Source of the DNA: Bacillus sp. FJAT-18017
GTDB lineage: Bacteria > Bacillota > Bacilli > Bacillales > Cytobacillaceae
Assembly (NCBI RefSeq): GCF_001278805.1
Contig: NZ_CP012602.1
Coordinates: 1,033,001 to 1,097,000, forward strand
Direction: 5' to 3'
Length of the DNA stretch: 64,000 bases
Shown here piece after piece: positions 7,096 through 16,354 of this stretch (positions within the stretch are counted from its first letter, which is position 1; the number at the start of each line of letters is the position of its first letter). The notes under the pieces were generated by a model, which was not told the DNA's origin, did not search any database, and saw only the letters and a program-made list of their open reading frames with translations. A program made the position numbers and the translations under genes.

Positions 7096-9468
7096 GTGAT
7101 TCAACCGATTAGAAAGGCTGCCGTGCTCGGCTCCGGCGTCATGGGCTCAGGAATCGCCGCACACCTCGCGAACATCGGCATCCCTACGCTGGTCCTCGAC
7201 ATCGTCCCAAGAGAACTGACAGCCGCAGAACAGACAAAGGGACTCACACTCGAAGACAAACAAGTCCGTAACCGCATCGCCACCGAGTCGCTTCAAAAGC
7301 TGCTCAAACAAAAGCCGGCACCACTCACAGTCAAAGAAAACCTGAACCTCATCGAAGCAGGCAACCTTGAGGACGACATCCAGCGCATCAAAGACGTCGA
7401 CTGGATCATCGAAGTCGTCACCGAGAATCTCACCATAAAAAAGCAAGTCTTTGCTAGTGTCGACCAGTACCGCAAGAAAGGCAGCATCGTCTCATCCAAC
7501 ACATCCGGTATCTCGGTCGAAGCAATGGCAGAAGGGCGCAGCGAGGATTTCCAGAAACACTTCCTCGGCACCCACTTCTTCAACCCGCCAAGATACTTAA
7601 AATTGCTTGAAATCATCCCAACCCAGCACACTAATCCCGGAGTCCTCAGCTTCATGAAAACCTTCGGTGAAGACGTGCTCGGCAAAGGCGTTGTCGTTGC
7701 AAAAGATACACCGAACTTCATCGCCAACCGGATCGGTACCTACGGACTCCTCGTTACACTGAGGGTAATGCTGAAAGGCGGCTACTCTGTCGGCGAAGTC
7801 GACTCCATCACAGGTCCGCTTATCGGCCGGCCGAAATCAGCAACCTTCCGGACACTCGACATTGTTGGTCTCGATACCTTCGTCCATGTAGCCAAAAACG
7901 TCTGGGATGGAGCAGAAGGCGATGAGAAGGAAGTCTTCACAGTGCCGCCATTCATGAACGAAATGCTAAAGAACGGCTGGCTTGGCAGCAAATCCGGTCA
8001 GGGCTTCTTCTTAAAACAGGGCAAAGAGATCCTTGAACTTGATCCTGCAACACTCACATACGGCCCACGCAAGCAATTGAAAACCGCGGCAACCGAACTA
8101 GCCAAACAAGAAAAAGGCACAGCGAATAAATTGAAAGCGCTTGTATACGCAAATGACCGCGCCGGTGAACTGCTCTGGAACATCTTTAGTCCGGTTCTAA
8201 TATACTCTGCCGAACTGCTCGGTACAATTGCCGACGACATTCCGTCCATCGACCGTGCGATGAAGTGGGGCTTCGGCTGGGAGCAGGGGCCGTTCGAAAC
8301 ATGGGATGCAATCGGCCTTGAAAAATCCGTCGCAAAAATGCAGGAAGAAGGACGCACCGTTCCTGGCTGGATCTACGACATGCTTGCGGCAGGACATACA
8401 AGCTTCTATAAAGAAAACACCTACTATGACAACGGCGAATATAAACCGCTCGAAGTTAATCCGAAGGTCATTGAACTGAAAGCAATTAAAAAGGAAAAAG
8501 GCGTCATCAAAAAGAACTCCGGCGCAAGCCTGATCGACATCGGGGACGGCGTCGCACTGCTTGAGTTCCATTCGCAATCAAATGCAATCGGTCCTGACAT
8601 TCTCCAAATGATCAACTTCGCTGTCGATGAAGTGGAAAAGAACTACAAAGGACTCGTCATCGGCAACCAGGGCAAGAACTTCTGCGTTGGCGCAAACCTG
8701 GCGATGATTTTGATGGAAGCTCAGGACGACAACATCTGGGACCTCGACATGGTCGTCAAGATGTTCCAGAACACGATGATGAAAATCAAATACTCGGCAA
8801 AGCCAGTCGTCGCCGCACCATTCCAGATGACACTCGGCGGTGGAGCCGAAGTCTGCCTGCCAGCAGCCCACATCCAGGCAAGCATGGAAACCTACATGGG
8901 CCTCGTTGAAGCAGGTGTCGGCCTCATCCCTGGCGGCGGCGGAAACAAGGAGCTCTACATCAAGCACCTCAACTCTCTGCCTAAAGGCGTCGACTTCGAC
9001 CTCATGAAAGTCGCAGCCAAAGTATTCGAAACCATCGCGACAGCGAAAGTCTCCATGTCCGGAGCCGAAGCGCGCGAAAACAACTTCCTGAACTTCGCCG
9101 ACGGCATCTCAGCAAACAGCGACCATCAGCTCTACGATGCCAAACAGGCAGCACTTGCCCTGTATGAAGCAGGCTACAAGCCGCCAGTCAGGAAGAAAGT
9201 TCCGGTCACAGGTGAAACCGGTTATGCCGCACTCATCCTCGGTGCCCAGGCGATGCAGCTATCCGGCTACATCTCCGAGTACGACATGAAGATTGCCAAG
9301 AAGCTCGCCTACGTCATTGCAGGAGGCAAAGTCCCATTCGGTACCGAAGTCGACGAACAATACCTGCTCGACCTCGAACGCGAAGCCTTCCTAAGCCTTG
9401 TTGCTGAGCCGAAATCCCAGCAGCGCATGCAGCACATGCTCGTCAAAGGCAAGCCATTAAGGAACTAA
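7096..9468 (+). CDS. fadN: 3-hydroxyacyl-CoA dehydrogenase / enoyl-CoA hydratase FadN
   Basis: FadN catalyses the hydration and NAD-dependent dehydrogenation steps of fatty-acid beta-oxidation. The N-terminus has the Rossmann motif GSGVMGSGIAAHLA, followed by the 3-hydroxyacyl-CoA dehydrogenase domain (HFFNPPRYLKLLEIIP) and a C-terminal crotonase-like domain with an oxyanion-hole region (GKNFCVGANLA, LGGGAEVCLP). I prefer GTG at 7096, seven bases after AAGGGGGAG, to the in-frame ATG at 7069; this gives 790 residues, close to B. subtilis FadN. It is first in the fadN-fadA-fadE operon behind a FadR box. GC content is clearly higher than in the preceding module. Confidence 0.95.
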   Translation: MIQPIRKAAVLGSGVMGSGIAAHLANIGIPTLVLDIVPRELTAAEQTKGLTLEDKQVRNRIATESLQKLLKQKPAPLTVKENLNLIEAGNLEDDIQRIKDVDWIIEVVTENLTIKKQVFASVDQYRKKGSIVSSNTSGISVEAMAEGRSEDFQKHFLGTHFFNPPRYLKLLEIIPTQHTNPGVLSFMKTFGEDVLGKGVVVAKDTPNFIANRIGTYGLLVTLRVMLKGGYSVGEVDSITGPLIGRPKSATFRTLDIVGLDTFVHVAKNVWDGAEGDEKEVFTVPPFMNEMLKNGWLGSKSGQGFFLKQGKEILELDPATLTYGPRKQLKTAATELAKQEKGTANKLKALVYANDRAGELLWNIFSPVLIYSAELLGTIADDIPSIDRAMKWGFGWEQGPFETWDAIGLEKSVAKMQEEGRTVPGWIYDMLAAGHTSFYKENTYYDNGEYKPLEVNPKVIELKAIKKEKGVIKKNSGASLIDIGDGVALLEFHSQSNAIGPDILQMINFAVDEVEKNYKGLVIGNQGKNFCVGANLAMILMEAQDDNIWDLDMVVKMFQNTMMKIKYSAKPVVAAPFQMTLGGGAEVCLPAAHIQASMETYMGLVEAGVGLIPGGGGNKELYIKHLNSLPKGVDFDLMKVAAKVFETIATAKVSMSGAEARENNFLNFADGISANSDHQLYDAKQAALALYEAGYKPPVRKKVPVTGETGYAALILGAQAMQLSGYISEYDMKIAKKLAYVIAGGKVPFGTEVDEQYLLDLEREAFLSLVAEPKSQQRMQHMLVKGKPLRN

Positions 9469-9540
9469 GAGCATAAAGCCTCTTTTGGAAAAAAGGGTCG
9501 ACGCTCGAGAAGGGCAAATCATTTCCACGCACTACCATTT

Positions 9541-9575
9541 GGCGGACGGGTACCTCCCGGTACCCGAACCCCGCC
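9541..9575 (+). promoter_or_regulatory. Stable RNA hairpin between fadN and fadA
   Basis: GGCGG (9541-9545) and CCGCC (9571-9575) flank a perfect 8-bp inner stem, CGGGTACC with GGTACCCG, around TCCC. No T run follows, so it is not a standard terminator; a processing or mRNA-stability element that sets the fadN:fadA ratio is a reasonable inference. Confidence 0.5.
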
Positions 9576-9614
9576 TAGAATCATAGAACACTAGACCGAA
9601 AGAGAGGGAAACCA

Positions 9615-10790
9615 ATGAGAGAAGCGGTGATTGTTGCCGGAGCACGCACTCCAGTCGGGAAAGCCAAAAAAGGCTCGCTTGCCGGGGTCCGTCCCGACGA
9701 CCTTGGTGCACTCGTTATCAAGGAAACGTTGAAACGCGCCGGCAATTACGAAGGAAACATAGATGATGTCATAATCGGCTGCGCGATGCCAGAGGCTGAA
9801 CAAGGCCTGAACATGGCACGCAACATCGCGGGCCTTGCCGGGCTACCGTATGAAGTGCCGGCCATTACCATCAACCGCTATTGCTCATCCGGCCTGCAGG
9901 CAATCGCCTATGCTGCAGAACGGATCATGATTGGCCAGGCTGACACTGTATTAGCTGGCGGCGCAGAATCAATGAGCATGGTACCGATGATGGGCCACGT
10001 AACCCGTCCGAATGTTAAACTCGCGGAAACTGCTCCGCAATATTACATGAGCATGGGCCATACAGCGGAAGAAGTAGCAAAGAGATTCGGCATCTCCCGT
10101 GAGGATCAGGATGCATTTGCCGTTCGCAGTCACGAACGGGCTGCCCGTGCCATCCAGAAAGGTAAATTCAGGGACGAAATCGTTCCTGTTGATGTTACGA
10201 TCCGTTCAGTCGGTACCGACAACAAACTGAAGGAGAAATCGTTCCAGTTCTCTGAAGACGAAGGCGTCCGTGTTGGCACAAACATGGAAACTCTCGCAAA
10301 GCTTCGCCCGGCATTCTCCGTCACAGGATCTGTCACAGCTGGAAATGCCTCGCAAACAAGCGATGGTGCTGCGACTGTCATGGTAATGGAGCGAGAAAAA
10401 GCAGAATCCCTTGGACTGAAGCCACTGGCTAAATTCCGTTCATTCGCAGTCGGTGGAGTCCCACCTGAAATCATGGGCGTTGGACCTGTCGTTGCCATTC
10501 CGAAGGCGTTGAAGCTAGCCGGACTAGAAGTAACCGACATCTCACTGTTTGAACTAAACGAAGCATTCGCTTCCCAAGCCATCCAGATTGTTCGCGAACT
10601 TGGCCTTGATGAAGACAAAGTCAACGTCAACGGAGGAGCGATTGCCCTTGGACACCCGCTTGGCTGTACAGGTGCAAAGCTAACTCTATCCCTAATTCAT
10701 GAACTGAAGCGCCGCAACGAACAGTTCGGTGTTGTCACGATGTGTATTGGCGGAGGCATGGGAGCAGCCGGTGTATTTGAACTTCTATAA
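9615..10790 (+). CDS. fadA: Acetyl-CoA C-acyltransferase (thiolase) FadA
   Basis: FadA performs the thiolytic cleavage that releases acetyl-CoA at the end of each beta-oxidation cycle. All thiolase landmarks are present: nucleophilic C90 in NRYCSSGLQA, the G-H347-PLG motif near the C-terminus, and the proton-relay C377 in CIGGGMGAAG. Length (391 residues) is typical. ATG at 9615 follows AGAGAGGG. It is the second gene of the fad operon, separated from fadN by 146 bases holding a GC-rich hairpin. Confidence 0.96.
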   Translation: MREAVIVAGARTPVGKAKKGSLAGVRPDDLGALVIKETLKRAGNYEGNIDDVIIGCAMPEAEQGLNMARNIAGLAGLPYEVPAITINRYCSSGLQAIAYAAERIMIGQADTVLAGGAESMSMVPMMGHVTRPNVKLAETAPQYYMSMGHTAEEVAKRFGISREDQDAFAVRSHERAARAIQKGKFRDEIVPVDVTIRSVGTDNKLKEKSFQFSEDEGVRVGTNMETLAKLRPAFSVTGSVTAGNASQTSDGAATVMVMEREKAESLGLKPLAKFRSFAVGGVPPEIMGVGPVVAIPKALKLAGLEVTDISLFELNEAFASQAIQIVRELGLDEDKVNVNGGAIALGHPLGCTGAKLTLSLIHELKRRNEQFGVVTMCIGGGMGAAGVFELL

Positions 10791-10903
10791 CCGTTCTATA
10801 TAAAGCGTATCCAAGTGAACTTATATAATAGAAGAAACTCGTCGAATAAGTGAAAAATAAGTCGAAAAATGTCGAATTTCTACAATGAAATGGAGGAATC
10901 ATA

Positions 10904-12688
10904 ATGACCAATACGCTTGATCAGTCCATTAAGGGCGGTAGCTTTCTAATTGAGGATGTCTCCTATGACCGTGTCTTTACCCCCGAGGACTTTAATGATG
11001 AACATAAAATGATTGCAAAAACAACTGAGGAGTACGTAACAAAATCCGTACTCCCACATGTTGAGGCACTTGAAAACCACGAATTCGATAAATCCGTAAA
11101 ATTGCTGAAAGAAGCAGGTGAGCTTGGCCTGCTTGGCGCGGATGTTCCAGAAGAATACGGCGGCCTTGGCCTTGATAAGGTAAGCTCGGCTGTTATCGCG
11201 GAGAAGATGGCTCGTGCAGGCGGCTTCTCAATTTCCCATGGAGCCCATGTTGGGATCGGTTCTTTACCAATCGTCCTATTCGGTAACGAAGAGCAAAAAC
11301 AAAAGTATCTGCCTGACCTCGCTACAGGAGAGAAGCTTGCTGCATACGCACTGACTGAGCCATCTTCCGGCTCCGATGCCCTTGGCGCAAAAACAACTGC
11401 GAAACTAAACGAAGCCGGAACTCATTACACCCTGAACGGGGAAAAGCAATGGATCACGAACTCTGCGTTTGCTGATGTTTTTGTTGTCTATGCGAAAATC
11501 GATGGTGAGCAGTTCTCAGCCTTCATCGTTGAGCGTGACTTCCCAGGTGTATCTACAGGTGCGGAAGAGAAGAAGATGGGCATCAAGAGTTCATCGACTC
11601 GCACTTTGATTCTTCAGGACGCAGAAGTGCCGGTTGAGAATCTGCTTGGTGAAGCGGGGAAGGGCCATGTAATTGCCTTCAATATCCTGAACATTGGCCG
11701 TTATAAGCTTGGAGTAGGGGCAAATGGCGGGGCAAAGCGTGCATTCGAAATCACTGTTCAATACGCCAACCAGCGTCAGCAGTTCAAGACGCCAATTTCT
11801 TCTTTCAACTTAACGAAAGAAAAGCTTGCCACGATGGCGTCGAAAATCTATGCAACCGAAAGCTCCGTCTGGCGTACAGTCGGTTTGTTTGAAGATAGAA
11901 TGGGTCGCCTCTCTGAGGAGGAAGCAAAAGACGGCCTTCAAGTTGCTAAGTCTATTGCTGAGTACGCAATCGAGTGCTCAATGAACAAAGTATTCGCCAC
12001 AGAAACACTTGATTATGTCGTTGACGAAGGCGTCCAAATCCATGGTGGCTACGGCTTCATGGCTGAGTACGAAATTGAGCGTGCTTACCGTGACTCAAGG
12101 ATCAACCGAATTTTTGAAGGGACAAACGAAATCAACCGCCTGCTCGTTCCAGGCACATTCATCCGTAAAGCAATGAAGGGTGAGCTGCCATTGTTCGAGA
12201 AAGCAATGAAACTCCAGGAAGAACTCATGATGATGATGCCAGAAGAGCCAGGTGAAGAGCCGCTCGCACAAGAGAAGCACCTTGTAACAAATGCAAAGAA
12301 GATTGGCCTTCTTGCTGCTGGCCTTGCTGCGCAAAAATTCGGCAAAGCCCTAGAGCAAGAACAGGAAATCCTTGTAAATATCGCAGACATCATTTCGAAT
12401 GCGTACGCTATGGAGTCAGCCGTCCTAAGAACAGAAAAGGCCATTGCAAACCAAGGACTTGAAAAAGCCCAGCAAAAGCTTCTCTACACACAAATCTTCT
12501 GCCAGGAAGCTTTCAACGAAATTGAACAGCATGCCAAAGAAACCCTTCTTGCAACAGAAGAAGGTGACGCTCTCCGTATGCTCTTGTCAGCATTAAGGAA
12601 GTTTACCCGCCACACACCAATCAACGTCGTGGCAAAGAAACGTCAGGCTGCTGAGAAGCTAATTGAAGCTGAAAAGTTTGTTGTATAA
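10904..12688 (+). CDS. fadE: Acyl-CoA dehydrogenase FadE
   Basis: FadE is the FAD-dependent enzyme for the first beta-oxidation step. At 594 residues it matches the long Bacillus FadE form. The acyl-CoA dehydrogenase core is clear: substrate/FAD motifs [12 protein letters not shown] and W-I-T-N-S-A-F-A-D, the motif [11 protein letters not shown], the glycine-rich [16 protein letters not shown], and the [10 protein letters not shown] segment expected near the catalytic site; about 150 further residues form the extended C-terminus. A TGGAGG site precedes ATG at 10904. It is the last gene of the operon and is followed at once by a strong terminator. Confidence 0.96.
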   Translation: MTNTLDQSIKGGSFLIEDVSYDRVFTPEDFNDEHKMIAKTTEEYVTKSVLPHVEALENHEFDKSVKLLKEAGELGLLGADVPEEYGGLGLDKVSSAVIAEKMARAGGFSISHGAHVGIGSLPIVLFGNEEQKQKYLPDLATGEKLAAYALTEPSSGSDALGAKTTAKLNEAGTHYTLNGEKQWITNSAFADVFVVYAKIDGEQFSAFIVERDFPGVSTGAEEKKMGIKSSSTRTLILQDAEVPVENLLGEAGKGHVIAFNILNIGRYKLGVGANGGAKRAFEITVQYANQRQQFKTPISSFNLTKEKLATMASKIYATESSVWRTVGLFEDRMGRLSEEEAKDGLQVAKSIAEYAIECSMNKVFATETLDYVVDEGVQIHGGYGFMAEYEIERAYRDSRINRIFEGTNEINRLLVPGTFIRKAMKGELPLFEKAMKLQEELMMMMPEEPGEEPLAQEKHLVTNAKKIGLLAAGLAAQKFGKALEQEQEILVNIADIISNAYAMESAVLRTEKAIANQGLEKAQQKLLYTQIFCQEAFNEIEQHAKETLLATEEGDALRMLLSALRKFTRHTPINVVAKKRQAAEKLIEAEKFVV

Positions 12689-12701
12689 TCCAAACATAAA
12701 G

Positions 12702-12735
12702 AAACGGCGTCCCAAAACCCGGGATGCCGTTTTTA
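12702..12735. terminator. Bidirectional terminator between fadE and the SGNH hydrolase
   Basis: AAACGGCGTCCC pairs with GGGATGCCGTTT around AAAACCC, followed by T on the plus strand. It overlaps the stop codon of the convergent minus-strand gene by a few bases. Confidence 0.85.
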
Positions 12736-13551
12736 CTGTGCTATTAAATAATCAAGGATAAAGTCACTCCAAAGCTTGTGACCGTCTTTATTAGGTTGAT
12801 TTGTCTTTTTGTCCACATAGTCATAAATTTCTTCACTTTTAGGATCAGGCCATGATTCCCAGTGATTGAAATAAACGATCCCATTCTCGTTTGCATACCG
12901 TTCAAGTTCAGCTACCTGGGTTTTATACATCTTTGGTTGAAAGATAGGGTTTGGCGGCTGAAGGATAAATTCGGCTTGTGGATTTGCCGACTTTACTTCT
13001 TCAATAACCGTTGAAATATTAACAAGTGTATCTTCTATTCTTACAATGCTATTGTCATTAAGAAGAAATGGTTCAAAAATCACCATGTCAGGCTTTAAAT
13101 CCGAAAGCTGCCCGTGCATAGTATATCCAACATAATCAGTAGTCGTTGATTCGTATTTTATAACGTCTACTTCAATAACCTCTTCACCAAACGCCTTAGT
13201 GATTCCCTCATCCACAAGATGCGCCCACCCGTTAGGATTATTCCCTACCGCGTTTGAGCCAACAATCACTAACTTGAACGGCTCTTTATCAGCCAGCTTT
13301 TGCTTCAACGTTTCGAAACTGTCTGTCGGCCAATTCTTAGTTAAAGATAAAAGAGCCCCTTCAGGCGAATCTTCTTTTTCCTTAGCTACCTTACTAGATC
13401 CCTCATTTGAGGAAGGACTCGTACTCTCAGTTTCCTTTGCAACCACAGAGGAATCCCCGCTTTTAATAACATTTTCCTTCCAATGCACATTCCCGAGAAT
13501 TAATACAGCGGCACAAGCAATAGCTAATACAATAGATAAGAACACTTTCAT
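12733..13551 (-). CDS. SGNH/GDSL-type hydrolase, membrane-anchored
   Basis: The 272-residue protein begins with a signal anchor or signal peptide (residues 3-20), then a Ser/Thr/Glu-rich linker to about residue 65, then an SGNH-type domain. S99 in VIVGSNAVG is the likely nucleophile and D256-G-H258 near the C-terminus the likely dyad. SGNH enzymes act on esters, often O-acetyl groups of polysaccharides. It is divergent from the exopolysaccharide operon that starts 230 bases away, so trimming or deacylation of the exported glycan is a plausible inferred role. Confidence 0.75.
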   Translation of the reverse strand: MKVFLSIVLAIACAAVLILGNVHWKENVIKSGDSSVVAKETESTSPSSNEGSSKVAKEKEDSPEGALLSLTKNWPTDSFETLKQKLADKEPFKLVIVGSNAVGNNPNGWAHLVDEGITKAFGEEVIEVDVIKYESTTTDYVGYTMHGQLSDLKPDMVIFEPFLLNDNSIVRIEDTLVNISTVIEEVKSANPQAEFILQPPNPIFQPKMYKTQVAELERYANENGIVYFNHWESWPDPKSEEIYDYVDKKTNQPNKDGHKLWSDFILDYLIAQ

Positions 13552-13779
13552 ATATAAACCTCCAAAACCGTTTAATTACCCAATCTTCTAACTTAATAAA
13601 CTTTTAAATTTTTCCATTTTGAAAAAACTCTTTAACTTTTATTACAAATGGGTTACATTATCTAAAGAGCAAAATTTTCCACATTATCACTTAGATTATG
13701 ACAATATTTTTAAAAATTTACAATCACCCTAGTAATATTTTGGAGAAATAATTAGAATTACATCAGTTCGGAGGGGCAC

Positions 13780-14499
13780 ATGGAAGAAACAATCAGTTTA
13801 AAAGAATTGTTGGCAACACTACGGAAAAGATTAAGTTTAATTGTTATAACAACATTAGCTGCGGTTCTGATTGCTGGAATAGCCAGTTATTTCTTTATGA
13901 CACCAATTTACCAGGCATCCTCACAAATTCTTGTTAATCAGGAAAAAAAGGATGCAGCAGCATACAATGCTGGTGATATTCAAACCAACCTTCAGTTAAT
14001 TAATACGTACAAAGGGATCATTGTTGGTCATGCTATTCTTGATTTAGTGATAGACGAAATGAATCTCGATATGTCCTATGAAACATTAAAATCTAAAATA
14101 TCTGTATCTACTGAGCAAGATTCACAACTTATGAACATTGTCGTTCAGGACGAGGACCCCAAACGGGCAGCAGATATCGCCAATAAAACAGCAGTAGTAT
14201 TCCAAAAGGAAATACCTGGAATTATGAGTGTTGATAATGTAAGCATACTTGCAAAGGCAACAGTTCAAGACGGTCAAGCACCTGTGAAGCCGCAACCACT
14301 TCTTAACATAGCAATTGCACTTGTAGTAGGTTTGATGGCAGGCGTGGGGATTGCCTTCCTGCTTGAGTATTTTGATAATACGATAAAAACCGAACAAGAC
14401 GTCGAAAAATTACTGGAACTTCCTGTTTTAGGATCGATTCCTGTTTTTGATGAACCGACATCCAAACAACAACGCACTGAACGTAAGTCAAGGGCTTAA
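13780..14499 (+). CDS. Wzz-type chain-length regulator / BY-kinase activator (CapA/YwqC-like)
   Basis: The 239-residue protein has two membrane segments (about 19-38 and 168-190) around an extracytoplasmic Wzz domain, with the proline-rich motif APVKPQPLLN before the second helix, and a short cytoplasmic tail. In Firmicutes such proteins pair with a separate tyrosine kinase to control polymer length and export. The next gene, 11 bases downstream, encodes that kinase. A strong GGAGGGG site precedes ATG. It opens the exopolysaccharide operon. Confidence 0.9.
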   Translation: MEETISLKELLATLRKRLSLIVITTLAAVLIAGIASYFFMTPIYQASSQILVNQEKKDAAAYNAGDIQTNLQLINTYKGIIVGHAILDLVIDEMNLDMSYETLKSKISVSTEQDSQLMNIVVQDEDPKRAADIANKTAVVFQKEIPGIMSVDNVSILAKATVQDGQAPVKPQPLLNIAIALVVGLMAGVGIAFLLEYFDNTIKTEQDVEKLLELPVLGSIPVFDEPTSKQQRTERKSRA

Positions 14500-14510
14500 G
14501 GAGGGTTACC

Positions 14511-15200
14511 ATGGCGAAAAAGAAACTTTTACAAGGAAAAAGAAAACTAATCACAAAGCTGGACCCTAAGTCCCCTATTTCTGAACAGTACCGGACCCTT
14601 CGGACAAATATCCAGTTCTCTTCAGTTGATGAGGAAATTAAGAAAATCATGGTCACTTCTTCAGGACCTGGTGAAGGAAAATCAACCACAACTGCAAATC
14701 TCGCAGTAGTATTTGCACAACAAGGCAAATCTGTCCTGCTAATTGATGCGGATCTCAGAAAGCCTACTGTCCATTATTCCTTTAATTTAACAAATACAAT
14801 TGGACTTACAAATGTCCTTTCCCATCAGGTTAACTTAGAAGAAGCGATTAATGAAACGGATGTAAAAGGGCTTTATGTTGTATCAAGCGGGCCGATTCCT
14901 CCTAATCCTTCAGAATTGCTTGGCTCTAGGATGATGGACAGCTTTATAAAAGAGGCAGAAGGGAAATTTGACATTATTATGTTCGATACTCCACCGGTTC
15001 TAGCAGTAACGGATGCACAAATTCTTTCAAACAAATGTGATGGCACGATTCTAGTGGTTAGCAGCGAGAATACCGAGATTGAACAAGCTGTAAAGGCGAA
15101 AGAGTTGCTTACTACAGCCCAGGCAAAAGTTCTTGGTGTCGTACTGAACAATAGAAAATTCGAGAAAAACCAGCAATATTACTATTATGGCGTTAAATGA
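14511..15200 (+). CDS. Bacterial tyrosine kinase (BY-kinase; CapB/YwqD/EpsB-like)
   Basis: This 229-residue cytoplasmic kinase autophosphorylates and governs polysaccharide assembly. Walker A is S-S-G-P-G-E-G-K-S-T at about 50-59, Walker A' is VLLIDADLR at about 75-83, and FDTPP marks the Walker B region. The C-terminus ends in a tyrosine cluster (QQYYYYGVK), the usual autophosphorylation site. Its activator lies immediately upstream and its phosphatase downstream. Confidence 0.93.
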   Translation: MAKKKLLQGKRKLITKLDPKSPISEQYRTLRTNIQFSSVDEEIKKIMVTSSGPGEGKSTTTANLAVVFAQQGKSVLLIDADLRKPTVHYSFNLTNTIGLTNVLSHQVNLEEAINETDVKGLYVVSSGPIPPNPSELLGSRMMDSFIKEAEGKFDIIMFDTPPVLAVTDAQILSNKCDGTILVVSSENTEIEQAVKAKELLTTAQAKVLGVVLNNRKFEKNQQYYYYGVK

Positions 15201-15290
15201 CAGTTTTCGACAAATTCACCCCCTTTACTGCATAGTTTATAACATAGTACTATTAGATAAGGTAATTCAAGATATTGGAAGTGTTGTAAA

Positions 15291-16055
15291 ATGATAGACA
15301 TACATTGCCACATACTGCCGAAACTTGATGATGGAGCAGCAAATATGGAAGATGCTCTGCAAATGGCAGCTCAAGCTGTCGAACAAGGAATCGATACCAT
15401 AATTACTACTCCCCACCATATGAATAGCCGTAATGTCAATCCAAGATCTTTGGTTTCGGAAAACGTTCAGAAGTTAAATCGAGTATTCCAAGAGGAAAAT
15501 ATTGATTTGACACTGATTCCTGGACAAGAGGTCAGGATTCATGGGGAAATTCTTGAAGGAATAGAAAACGGGGATATCCAAGGTCTTGGAAACTCAAATT
15601 ATCTTTTAATAGAATTCCCATCCAACAATGTGCCTCGATATACTGAAAAATTATTCTATGATTTGCAGCTAAAGGGGTTTATCCCAATTGTCGCCCATCC
15701 AGAGCGAAATCAGCAACTAATCGAGCGACCGGAGCTTCTTTATAATCTAGTGAAAAATGGGGCACTTTCACAAATAACAGCTGCAAGTGTAGCTGGCAAG
15801 TTTGGCAAGAAAATCCGCAAGTTCACACTTCAATTAATCGAAGCAAACCTGACCCATTTCCTTGCATCTGATGCCCATAACACAACAAGCCGTGGCTTTG
15901 TAATGGGTGAAGCATACAACACGATCCAATCCGAGTACGGCATGGACATGGTCTATCTGTTAAAGGAAAACGCGGAACTTCTTCTTGAAGGAAAACAAGT
16001 GATTCGCGAAATTCCCGAAATGATTAAACAGAAAAAGTTCCTTGGCCTATTCTGA
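15291..16055 (+). CDS. PHP-type tyrosine-protein phosphatase (CapC/YwqE-like)
   Basis: The 254-residue protein starts with the PHP metal motif MIDIHCHILP (H5, H7) and D14-D15-G, followed by TTPHH, a central AHPER and the C-terminal SDAH-N. These are the metal ligands of manganese-dependent CapC/CpsB/YwqE phosphatases, which dephosphorylate BY-kinases. Length is typical. It follows the kinase in the same operon and precedes the EAR-like RNA. Confidence 0.93.
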   Translation: MIDIHCHILPKLDDGAANMEDALQMAAQAVEQGIDTIITTPHHMNSRNVNPRSLVSENVQKLNRVFQEENIDLTLIPGQEVRIHGEILEGIENGDIQGLGNSNYLLIEFPSNNVPRYTEKLFYDLQLKGFIPIVAHPERNQQLIERPELLYNLVKNGALSQITAASVAGKFGKKIRKFTLQLIEANLTHFLASDAHNTTSRGFVMGEAYNTIQSEYGMDMVYLLKENAELLLEGKQVIREIPEMIKQKKFLGLF

Positions 16056-16085
16056 ATCGGATACTAGTATTCTAGCTATTCATTT

Positions 16086-16228
16086 CAATACAATCGCCAA
16101 GTGAATACTTGGCCGGCGAAGCTATCCTGTCCGTTACACATGGGAGCACTCGGTTATGCAGTGGGAGGGTAATCCCTCCTTAGACGCCAGTCGTCAATTG
16201 CGTGATGTGAGGGTGGGTTAGATGCCCA
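16086..16228 (+). promoter_or_regulatory. EAR-like (epsC-motif) antitermination RNA
   Basis: A structured leader fills the gap between the phosphatase gene and epsC. It has nested hairpins such as CCAAGTGAATACTTGG, CACT-CGGTTATGC-AGTG and GGGAGGG-TAAT-CCCTCC, with conserved-looking single strands (GAAGCTATCCTGTCCGTTAC). The B. subtilis EAR element sits just before epsC and lets RNA polymerase read through distal terminators. Position and structure fit, and a terminator lies just downstream. Assignment is from memory of the motif and context. Confidence 0.75.
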
Positions 16229-16260
16229 TACATATTTAAATAATCCTAAATATCTAACGC

Positions 16261-16300
16261 CAATACATGTTAAGTACGTGTATTGCCTTTAGGTATTTAT
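16261..16300 (+). terminator. Terminator-like hairpin just after the EAR-like RNA
   Basis: CAATACATG pairs with CGTGTATTG (one G-U pair) around a 7-base loop, followed by a T-rich stretch. It lies between the EAR-like element and epsC, as expected for a site that must be read through. Confidence 0.6.
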
Positions 16301-16354
16301 TTTTGTCTGTTTATTCGCTTCAAAATATTAACGTAATAAAGGGGAAATGAGAAC

